From Maniola hyperantus (Eukaryota > Arthropoda > Insecta > Lepidoptera > Nymphalidae): a DNA stretch of 64,000 bases. The stretch lies in NCBI RefSeq assembly GCF_902806685.2, contig NC_048539.1, forward strand, positions 2,926,501-2,990,500, read 5' to 3'. The translations under genes were made by a program, and so were the position numbers. The notes under the pieces were generated by a model that saw only the letters and a program-made list of their open reading frames with translations, did not search any database and was not told the DNA's origin. The stretch's first letter is position 1, and each line of letters begins with the position of its first letter. Positions 55,746 to 64,000 of this stretch are shown piece after piece.

Positions 55746-55913
55746 GTAATGAAAGTTACAAAATATCAACTTAACTCTTTAAAAATAATCATCAGATAAC
55801 CTCTAGATAATTTTCGTACATTTTAGTGTTTAAACTACCGTGAGTGATATTGTCTACGAAACATGTGAGTAAAGCCGTTGTATGATATACGTACAATTTT
55901 CGTACACTTACAA

Positions 55914-56287
55914 AAATAGGCTACTTGACAATTTTTTTAAGTTGGTCTTAAATGGTTAATATTTGTCCTATTATATCAAAAAAATTAACACTATATTTTT
56001 TTGCGCCCTAAAAACCGTAAAACTTTAATTTAAAAAAATATTTTTCTTTCTTTTTTTTCTAACCACAGGGTTATACTGTTGTTTACAAATGCATGACGTC
56101 AGAGCACAGATAATCTATCGGCCAAACATGGCCGACAGTGTTTTCACCTGTCTAAGAAAAATATTTTTTTAAATTAAAGTTTTACGGTTTTTAGGGCGCA
56201 AAAAAATATAGTGTTAATTTTTTTGATATAATAGGACAAATATTAACCATTTAAGACCAACTTAAAAAAATTGTCAAGTAGCCTATT
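55914..56287. mobile_element. Large inverted-repeat element with ~130-bp near-perfect arms
   Basis: The left arm 'ataggctacttgacaatttt', 'aagttggtcttaaatggtta' and 'tttttgcgccctaaaaaccg' is mirrored at the right up to 'gtcaagtagcctat'. The centre (~110 bp) has 'gcatgacgtcagagcaca' and 'tcggccaaacatggccga'. It has no ORF. Confidence 0.92.
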
Positions 56288-56289
56288 GC

Positions 56290-56474
56290 AATCTTCAAGA
56301 GCCTCAATAGCTCAATCGGTATAGGAGTGGACTGAAAACCGAAAGGTCGACGGTTCAAACCCCGCCCGTTGCACTATTGTCGTACCTACTCCTAGCACAA
56401 GCCTGACGCTTAATTGGAGAGGAAAGGGGAATATTAGTCATTTAACATGGCTAATATTTAAAAAAAAAAAAAAC
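56290..56474 (+). mobile_element. tRNA-derived SINE (family 3) with poly-A tail
   Basis: The head has A-box-like 'tagctcaatcggtatagg', an anticodon-arm-like 'ggactgaaaaccgaaagg' reminiscent of tRNA-Phe, and B box 'ggttcaaacccc'. A ~80-bp body follows, then a poly-A run at 56460-56474. It is the only copy seen here. Confidence 0.8.
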
Positions 56475-56911
56475 TTCGTCTGTCTTCGTCTTGCAATTGC
56501 ATTCTGTGTACCTATTTGCTTATAATCCCGAAACTTCTTTGGATTTTAATGCAGTTTTCACCATTATTTGACGAGTATAGTAGAGATAGGTACAGGTATT
56601 TACCTATACTTATAACATAAGCAGTGATAGCTCCACGGTTCGATTCCGAGCACGCACCTCTAAAATTTTGGAGTTATGTGCGTTGTAGCAAAGATAGATT
56701 GCTCCGACATCAATTGTTTCAAGTATATTACTATACACTTTCAATGACTTATACGGATTCTTTTACCTCCTTGGTTCTATAAAATTACATCAAAATAGCT
56801 CATTGAGCGATATATTTTGTTACTACTATAAATTATCCTTATTCAATTACCACATATGTACCTATTAATACCAAATAAGGATTTACCTACGAGTATAAGT
56901 CTTTGACGATC

Positions 56912-57230
56912 TCACTGGCGCAGTGGTAAGCGCACTTGTCTTATTAGTGGGAGGTCCTTGGTTCGATCCCTGACAGGGGTTTGGAATTTTATAATTTCCA
57001 AATTTCTGGTCTGGGCTGGTGGGAGGCTTCGGCCGTGGCTAGTTACCACCCTACCGGCAAAGCCGTGCCGCCAAGCGATTTAGAGTTCCGGTACGATGCC
57101 AAGTAGAAACCGAAGTGGCATGGGTTTATTATAAACCTTCCATAGGTTAGCCCGTTTCCATCCTAGACTGCATCGTCACTTACCACCAGGTGAGATTGCA
57201 GTCAAGGGCTAACTTGTATCTGAATAAAAA
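56912..57230 (+). mobile_element. SINE family 2, complete copy
   Basis: A box 'ggcgcagtggtaagcgcact' and B box 'ggttcgatccctgac', then 'ggtgggaggcttcggccgtg', tail 'ctgaataaaaaaatag'. Confidence 0.9.
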
Positions 57231-57317
57231 AATAGTACCTACTTACTACGGCTACTTCAGACAGAGAATTGTCGGATTCGGATCGGATGCAGGGCGTAAA
57301 GAGCCTGAGTAAGAATA

Positions 57318-57490
57318 CCTATGTGAAAATTCCGTGGGAACTCTTTGACTTTCCGGACAAATAGTAATCTTAGATGTCCTTACAAGCTATCTCTGTACCA
57401 AAATCGGTTGAACGATGTGGCCGTGAAAAGCTAGCAGACATACAGACAGACAGAAAGACACACTTTTGCATTTATAATATTAGTATGGAC
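57318..57490 (+). repeat. Dispersed repeat R1, 3' part
   Basis: 'ccgtgggaactctttgactt' to 'tttataatattagtatgg'. The preceding ~50 bp (57255-57303) is a MITE B end, 'ggatgcagggcgtaaagagc'. Confidence 0.75.
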
Positions 57491-57689
57491 TAGGATGGAT
57501 AGAGATTTACCCAGCATTAGCAAACCACTAAGTAAAAATTCTTTCAGGGTAATTTTCAAGTCACTCACTGAATAAAATGGGCCAGAATATTATGCGTAGC
57601 GTGCTCAAATATCAATTATCTTGAGATGATGATATTTGATATTACTTAGGTACCTACTATAGAAATAAGAATACAAAACAAAAATAGAT

Positions 57690-57817
57690 CGTAGATCGGG
57701 GTATGAGGCAGGGGGTTACCCGCATCACCCGCGCTCGTCTGCACCGGGTTAGCACGGGTGCTGTGTGGGTGTGCGGGGCGTTCCCTCCTCGATCGCCATC
57801 TCGACCGGTCGTGTACT
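57690..57817. mobile_element. GC-rich palindromic MITE (family G), copy 4
   Basis: 'atcggggtatgaggcagggg' and the core 'gggtgctgtgtgggtgtgcg'. The right end is 'gccatctcgaccggtcgtgt'. Confidence 0.8.
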
Positions 57818-58083
57818 ACCTTACTCCAATGTCTCAGTGACTTAGCGAATTAGCGATGCTGAGTGGTAGGCACTCAGCCTACGCTATCAAGTCAAGAGAC
57901 GTGATTCCTTCAGATCTTGAGGGTGTCTTGTCTCTTGAGCGATCTCCTGTCAGTTGTCACCTTGGAGTGCGCTTATCGAAGCTTTCTCTACTTTGTCATC
58001 ACAGCGATTTTTATTGTGATCAAAGAAGGCATTTTATTTTAAATGAAGTATATAGTAGGTGCATGAAACGAAAGGTTCTATTG

Positions 58084-58233
58084 TACAGTACGCAACAAGT
58101 CGAGATGGCGATCGGGGTATGAGGCAGGGGGACGCCCCGTACACCACATCCTGCACCGGGTTAAGCGTGAGGGCTGTGCGGTTGTGCGGGGCGTCCACAC
58201 CCCGATTGCCATTTCGATCTGTCGCGTACTATA
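58084..58233. mobile_element. GC-rich palindromic MITE (family G), copy 5
   Basis: 'gtacgcaacaagtcgagatg' at the left and 'gccatttcgatctgtcgcgt' at the right. It lies only ~270 bp from copy 4 in the same orientation of the core. Confidence 0.85.
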
Positions 58234-58325
58234 CTTCAACAACAACAATAGCTCAGTCAATGAAGTGTGATTCATTGCCGTTTTCATGCATTCGTTTCGT
58301 CATGCGTGCAAACTTAGCCCACATC

Positions 58326-58790
58326 CCAATGGGTCCCCTCTTGGAATGAGATGGGTTAAAGCCATGCTCCGCCACGCTACTAAGGCTGAGATCTATAGAG
58401 CGTACTTTGACTTTGCTTATACTTAAGACATTGTTGAAACGAGACAGCGTTATATCGCGTGCATAAAACCGTCTCGTTTTAACAGAAACTTAAGTCTGAG
58501 CTAAGTACGGTCCACCCTTAAGCATTCCACACTTAGGCTGAGCTGTATTGATCTATAGATCCCAGCCTAAGTGTGGAAGGGCAGACTTCACATACTTTTG
58601 AGAATATTATGGAGAACTCTCAGGCAGATTTCTCGCAATGTTTTTCCTTCACCGTTAAAGCAATTGATATTATATTAGGTATACTTCTGATTTTTCAGAA
58701 ATGCAGGCACTTGTAACGTTTCAGAAAAAGTTATAAGTGCGTGCCTGACATCAAACTCCGAATATCAGGTTGAAGTCTAAAACCATTAGC
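58326..58790 (-). mobile_element. SINE family 1 split by a MITE
   Basis: The SINE part 'atgggtcccctcttggaatg' to 'catgctccgccacgctacta' (to about 58383) resumes with 'cagacttcacatacttttga' after about 58575. A MITE A (58384-58568) lies between. Confidence 0.8.
58384..58568. mobile_element. MITE family A nested in a SINE
   Basis: 'ggctgagatctatagagcgt' at the left and 'ctatagatcccagcc' at the right. The interior has 'gagacagcgttatatcgcgt' and no tandem array. Confidence 0.8.
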
Positions 58791-59051
58791 AACGTTCACT
58801 ACAGAACTTATGAAACTTGTAACAAAACATCGAGGTTTGATGGAAGGCTATGAAAAGACTAGGTATCTTTGATTTCACGATTTCACGTCACTTCTAGCTC
58901 CAGCATAGTTTGACAGATGTCAATTCGGGATCAAACCGAGAGTTCCCTCACTGTAGTTCGCTCTGCCATTAAGCTATCATCACTTTTTTGGCTAATCACT
59001 ACCCCTATTATAATTATGGGAAAGTGTGTTTGTTTGTTGGTTTGTTGGTTT

Positions 59052-59277
59052 TTCAAATTCAAATTCAAATTTCTTTATTGCGAATAAACAGTGCGGGTAA
59101 ACAGTGCAGATATTACAAAACAAAAAGGTACAGCCAAATTCTGCCTATTAGCATGCAATATGTTATGACTTATGATATACCTAACAACGTGTACATAGTT
59201 TTGATAAAATTCGTCACATTAAATACTTAGCCACAAAAAATACAAATTTAAATGATAATGTTACAAATGTCAAAAAG
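59052..59277. mobile_element. Short LINE-tail-like insertion flanked by a 7-bp duplication
   Basis: 'ttcaaattcaaattcaaatt' then 'tctttattgcgaataaac' looks like the 3' end of a LINE on the reverse strand. 'ttggttt' occurs at 59045-59051 and 59278-59284. The host is an R1-like repeat whose halves ('aaagtgtgtttgtttgttgg' and 'gtccttttatcacgtcgcga') are split by the insertion. Confidence 0.6.
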
Positions 59278-59393
59278 TTGGTTTGTCCTTTTATCACGTC
59301 GCGAAAGCAACGGATCGACGTGTTTTTTTTGCATGGATATAGAATTTTTTTTTTTTTTTTTTCGCTGGGAAATGCTTTTACGTATCCTCCCCG

Positions 59394-59435
59394 GAAGAAA
59401 CGCAGCTGAACCACGTTTCTTCCGGGGAGGTATGT
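59394..59435. repeat. Short perfect hairpin
   Basis: 'ccggaagaaacg' and 'cgtttcttccgg' lie ~14 bp apart. What it belongs to is unclear. The nearby 'acccactaaaacccagcgg' also occurs near 31850. Confidence 0.6.
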
Positions 59436-59886
59436 GGGACTCACTGTAACCCAGAATACCCACTAAAACCCAGCGGACCCGTCAGCGCCATGATGAGGCG
59501 GCACAGGAACGCAGTTTGCATACCTACTACTATGCCGTCTCAGCGGTACAGATACCTCACAGGGCTTCCCTACAGGATGCCCCTGCCTTCCTCCTCGGGT
59601 TTACGGCCCGAGGTAGTGAGCATATCGGCGCCTCCTTTGCCCTTGGCGTTTACTTGGCGTATGGGATGAGCGTTGGGATCCAGCTCTCTTTCTCGTTCAG
59701 CCGCCTCCTTTAATGCGAGCACTTGCTCGCAGAAAGACACTATATGGATATAGAAACCTAACCTAACCTACCTTTAAGACCTTGAAAGGGACACAGGCTA
59801 CTTTTTATCCCAAAAAATCAAAGAGTTCGTACGGGATTTTCAAGAACTTAAATCCACGCGTATGAAGTCGCGGGCATCAGCTAGTA

Positions 59887-60810
59887 ATAATTTTAAACAA
59901 TCGAAACACCCTATCAACGCGTTAATCACATGCTATCATGATTCATGATTCACGCCCTATACAATTATAGGCGAAATGATCGTCTCAAATGTCCGTAATG
60001 TAGACAGATTGACGCAAAGACAAACGACGTAATTAATTAGATTCGTGCCTTGTTTGTGTACTGATGAGACAATTAATGAGCTAAATATTACTGCTATGTT
60101 GTTATAGCTCAATTAATTTTTTCTGTTCAATTTAATCAATGTAAGAAACAAATAATTATTAAAAAAAATACGATTGCCCTGCCAAAATATGAACTAAAAA
60201 GTAAAAAAAAACACATTTGAAAATAGTGCAATATTATATTTTTTCACTCGGGATGATGTGAGGTTTCATGTTGAGGTTGAGGCATTTAGAAGTTATGATG
60301 GAATATAAAAACTCACATACGCACGTTCTATTTATAGCCAGTAGCTAAACCTCATCAAAATCTAAGGGTCAAGACAGAGTACAGACGTTGTGCGTTTACA
60401 CCGCAAGTCAACCACAAATTGCAATTTTGCAGTCAGCTTGCAGTTCAAATTACTAGTTTAATAAGTAATTAGTAGTTTAGCAATCATTACGGAACCAATG
60501 AACCGATAAACACCCAACTGCCATCACCATTGCTTGCGTATTCGGGTAAAAATAGATTGGCTCTACTCGTAACTGACAAAAAATATCTACTACCTACTAG
60601 CGATCAGCCGCGGTTTCGCACTGGTAACATTTATCTTTTACAGCTGGATAAGTTCGGTTTTTTTGAGAGGAACTATTTCACTATATTTTTTATAATTTTT
60701 TAGTGTTTTACCTACACTTCAAGGAAATTACTAAATAATTTTAAATACATAAATATATTAAACAGTCGCTTCAGTACTGAGAGAACATACGTATCACGTC
60801 ACTGGCGGTA
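59887..60810. other. No gene seen
   Basis: AT-rich DNA with no repeat I can match elsewhere in the window. Confidence 0.5.
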
Positions 60811-60813
60811 AGC

Positions 60814-60886
60814 GAAACCGTGGCCGAGTTGGTCAAGGCAACGGGCGCGAACCCAGAAGATGCAGGTTCGATTCCTGCCGGTTACG
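60814..60886 (+). tRNA. tRNA-like sequence, possibly a pseudogene
   Basis: 73 nt with a 7-bp acceptor stem (one mismatch), A box 'tggccgagttggtcaaggc', and a perfect T arm, 'gcagg ttcgatt cctgc'. The anticodon arm ('acgggcgcgaacccaga') has mismatches and lacks the usual U33. The isotype cannot be assigned. No SINE body follows. Either a decayed tRNA gene or a lone SINE head. Confidence 0.5.
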
Positions 60887-60889
60887 CAA

Positions 60890-61905
60890 TTTTTGATATG
60901 TATTTAAAATTATTTCACTATACTTACCTAGGTACATTGTTTTCGTATAACTATTTACGCAGTGCACGCCTCGGAAGCTCTCAGATAAGATGATTTTTTT
61001 CGACTTACTCCTCACTTTACACAGCTTACTTTCGCAAAATGTAAATATATTATAGCCTATCATCTTTGCAAATAATCCCTCTTTCTATTGGTGAAAATCG
61101 TATGAAAATCCGTTCAGTAGTTTCTGAGATTTGAAACTCGAACTCAGCATTTACATAAGTGAAGTTGCTATCTCGTAGAGATACTGCTACGATATTGCTA
61201 CGAAATTCGTAGCTAAGCTATAATGTTTTTCAACTTAATGAAAAATTGTAGTTTATGGATTCGTCCGATAGAGGCGCTGTTGGTTTCCTTGTGAGTGAAT
61301 CCATACAACATACTAATATAATGTGATATAGTATGTGAAATTATGTCTGTCTGTCTGTTAAATTTTTACAGCCTAACCGCTTAACTGATCATGAAAAATC
61401 ACAGAGATAATATAAGAGTAGATTGCACTAGCTACTTATTTGTAAAATTAAAGGAAATTATTCTTGTCGCCTCTATCACTAAATAATTTCAGTCAATAAA
61501 AGCAATTTTGCCCGTACTTTATACGTTTGGAGCCGAGTCCGTACTTATACTAAATATAATATGTATAAAAAGTTAAAATATATTTTTATTGTGTGCGTTG
61601 CGTTCGTTGCGGTGAGATGTGCGATCAGCTTTAAATTTTCTAATTTTGCAAGCAATTTCCTTCTCATTAATTTACTTTATTGGTGGAAGGATTTGTCAGA
61701 ATTTTATGAGGGATTGTAAAATTTTGATTAACTTTATAATTAAAACAATGCAAAGCCTACTTCCAACAGAAAATCTTACACTTAAAATACCATCTCAAAG
61801 TATTTTAGGTGTTATTTAAGTATTACGAACTGTTATTAGAAGTAATGTACGTTTGAGGCTTTTAAAACTCGTCGCATAATTTTCAATATAAATGCCGCTC
61901 TCTAA
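60890..61905. other. No gene seen
   Basis: AT-rich. The 66-codon frame at 61619-61819 has no recognisable features. Confidence 0.5.
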
Positions 61906-61913
61906 GGCTAAGG

Positions 61914-62225
61914 GTGAGATCTATAGAGTGTACTTTGACTTTGCTCATGACCAACCCGTCACCGGCTCACTACTGAGCACAGGTCCGCTCTCAGAATGAG
62001 AAAAGTATAGCCTACCACGCTGGCTAAGTGCGGATTGGCAGATTTTAGAGAAAACTTTGAGAACATTATGGAGAACACTGAGGTATACAAGTTTCCTCAC
62101 GATACAATTAGTTTCCTCACGATGTTTTCCTGACAATTAAAGCTTAGTGAAAGTCGAGTGCATGCCCGGGATCGAACCCTGGACCCCCCCGACTGGAAGA
62201 TCGACAATGAATAGACTATCACCGC
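61914..62225 (-). mobile_element. SINE family 1 joined to a MITE A end
   Basis: 'gagatctatagagtgtactt' (61914-61945) runs directly into 'gaccaacccgtcaccggctc'. The tRNA-like end 'gggatcgaaccctggac' is at 62168. 'gtttcctcacgat' is duplicated at 62090 and 62110. Confidence 0.8.
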
Positions 62226-62638
62226 TTTAAGGTGTCAACACACTTGTGTGACGCGGCGGGCGCGGCAAATATAAGTAGTTTATATTATGAGTTTGTATGG
62301 AGCAAAGCGCACTTGAGCGTGCTTGAGCGACGTGCACACATAACAGCGTCGCGTCGCGCAGCGCAGCACAAATGCGTTTGGACCTTTATTCATCTAATTG
62401 TATGTACAATCGTAATCATCTTGACTAGCTGACAGCCTGTCACTCTCTAGTGTCTCTATAATTACCAAATTGAATAACTTATTGCAGCAAAAATACCATA
62501 AATGCAGCCAATTATTAAAACAATTGCGATTATTGCAGCGTGGTAATTACATTGCAGGTACCTGCTACCCCCGTAGATGTGCAATCAGCTTCAGGTGTTT
62601 ATCCTGTTACCCCTGAAAAGGCTTCAAAGGGGTTAATT

Positions 62639-62642
<4 letters not shown>

Positions 62643-62669
<27 letters not shown>

Positions 62670-63210
62670 CCTTATTGTTGAGTGCCAATTAGCTACTCAA
62701 TTATATTACGATCTAGCCTAATGTATGACTAATAAGTAATTTTATTTTAACCTAAACTTATAAATTATCTTATATACTAAGAAATTGTCCACTGACGCAT
62801 CTTAGTCTTTCTTGATTTGAGATATGACACTTTGTTCACGTGTTCTTTCAGCACTTACACTATGTACACTATCACTAATCACTATACACTAACTCAAAAG
62901 GTTTGGTCCTTTTTAGTCTTCTCACTGTCTCCGTTACGTCAAGCAGCTGGATTGCTTCAACGTTAACGTGGTGGTGAAGCCTATAGTCGTGGGCTTTGGC
63001 AGATTTGGTGATAACTTTATGGACGTATTCAATTTGAAGGTCCCTATGAATATCATCATTTCTGATGTACCAGGGTGCATTTACAATATTCCTGAGTACT
63101 TTGTTTTGGAACCGTTGGATGATTTGGATGTTACTTTTTTTGGTACAGCCCCACAGCTGTATGCCATAAGTCCAAATGGGCATCAGGACTTGTCTGTACA
63201 AAAGAATCTT
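62643..63210 (-). mobile_element. 5'-truncated Jockey LINE with target-site duplication
   Basis: A T-run at 62642-62670 is the poly-A tail on the reverse strand. The reverse frame 63201-62875 reads MPIWTYGIQLWGCTKKSNIQ, FQNKVLRNIVNAPWYIRNDD and RRLKRTKPFELV, the C-terminus of Jockey polymerase. The 13-bp 'gggttaattaaat' occurs at 62630-62642 and 63211-63223. Confidence 0.92.
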
Positions 63211-63336
63211 GGGTTAATTAAATGTCGTGAAGTTGTTAACAGCAAACTCGTTAGTGAACTCTCCTTACTTATTTATTTGATTATGATGTTTCTCTGTAGG
63301 TTTCTATTTAACTTGAAGAACAAGAATACAATATTA

Positions 63337-63540
63337 GCTGATGCCTGTGACTTCGTTCGCGTGGATAGAAATAGGTTTTTTAAAAATACCCGTGGGAACG
63401 ATTTGATTATGACGTACGTCTACCTATTACATAGGCATCCGCTAAGGAAGGATTTTTGAAAATTGTACCTCTTAGGGGGTGACATAGGAGTTTTAAATTT
63501 ATAAAGTCACCGCACACGAAGTCGCGGGCATAAGCTAGTT
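63337..63540 (+). repeat. Dispersed repeat R1 / GACTGACT-type hybrid
   Basis: It starts 'gctgatgcctgtgacttcgt' as in R1 and ends 'gtcgcgggcataagctagt' as in the 683-912 family, with 'catccgctaaggaaggattt' between. Confidence 0.65.
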
Positions 63541-63649
63541 CAACTATAAAAGAAGAATTATTATGTCTAGCTTAGTTTTAGATTTAGAACAATCAAAAAT
63601 AAAATTACTAGCACCTAATACGTTTGTACGTACTTTCCCCCTTACGTCT

Positions 63650-63785
63650 GACGGGCCCGGGTTTTAATCGGATGTTCCAGTGACAGAACATTTTATATTC
63701 ATAGTTCCGATTTTGTGTCAAAATATTCTGCCACTGGAACATCCGATTAAAATCCAGGCCCAGATTTTAATCGGATGTTTAAGCG
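63650..63785. repeat. Small inverted repeat, 'ggatgttccagtg'
   Basis: 'tttaatcggatgttccagtg' near 63663 and 'cactggaacatccgattaaa' near 63733 form arms around ~50 bp. A third word, 'ttttaatcggatgttt', follows at 63765. Confidence 0.75.
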
Positions 63786-63861
63786 GACAAGTGGGAACGG
63801 GCTGTAACTTAATTCCTCTTCAGCCGAAGTATTAATATTTAACGGTCTTTTATTGTTCCAG

Positions 63862-63908
63862 ATTTTAGCTCGAAGCGATGTTGCCGCATCAAAGAGACTT
63901 CACCTGAG
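63862..63908 (+). CDS. Candidate 47-nt exon of a downstream gene
   Basis: A strong pyrimidine tract and acceptor ('ttttattgttccag') and a strong donor ('gag|gtaagc') bracket the segment. Frames 1 (ILARSDVAASKRLHL) and 3 (FSSKRCCRIKETSPE) are open. No family can be named from 15 residues. It could also be a 5' UTR exon or chance. Confidence 0.35.
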
Positions 63909-64000
63909 GTAAGCTTTGTAATTTAGCGATTATACCTGTCTATGCGTTTGATCTTACTTGAATGCTTAAACGAGGGGCTTTATTTTTTACACTTTGTGTT

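Noticed and set aside
62968..63459. 163-codon plus-strand open frame
   Set aside because: Antisense of the Jockey polymerase end, then extends into unrelated repeat DNA beyond the target-site duplication.

Overview
The window is AT-rich animal nuclear DNA dominated by short interspersed repeats, foldback MITEs and LINE fragments. Repeat words such as 'tgatgcccgcgacttcgtcc', 'agggttccgtacc', 'gatcaacccatcgccggc' and the RTE tail '(atc)n aaccaatag' point to a moth or butterfly (Lepidoptera). I cannot name the species.

Region 1 (12-13477, + strand) is the 3' part of one protein-coding gene: an anoctamin/TMEM16 Ca2+-activated chloride channel or lipid scramblase of the ANO1-7 type. Fourteen shared exons plus a terminal exon join in phase through GT-AG introns and encode 769 residues, with all six canonical Ca2+-binding residues present. 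The first exons lie upstream of the window. The gene has two internal duplications. A ~300-bp exon-plus-intron unit is repeated (4418-5087), giving one decayed but open extra exon and one truncated copy. The terminal exon exists twice (13014-13127 and 13271-13477), and the two copies give different C-termini. The introns carry many MITEs and LINE ends.

Region 2 (about 13480-39400) has no confidently identified host gene. It holds MITE clusters (14165-14743, one with an internal ~32-bp minisatellite), a duplicated 135-bp segment (18168/20006), SINEs, RTE LINE ends, and AT-rich DNA in which I see nothing.

Region 3 (39434-43010, - strand) is a nearly complete, 5'-truncated non-LTR retrotransposon with an intact 953-residue endonuclease/reverse-transcriptase ORF and the C-terminus of ORF1. 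A 3' fragment of the same family sits in an anoctamin intron at 7369-7672.

Region 4 (43010-64000) is repeat-rich again: SINEs, GC-rich palindromic MITEs, a large inverted-repeat element (55914-56287), a tRNA-like sequence (60814-60886), and a 5'-truncated Jockey LINE with a 13-bp target-site duplication (62643-63210). At the right edge, 63862-63908 has strong splice signals and may be an exon of a neighbouring gene.

I found no operon-like or defence-like system. The most interesting biology is the anoctamin exon duplications and the structured MITEs. All repeat boundaries were judged by eye and are approximate.
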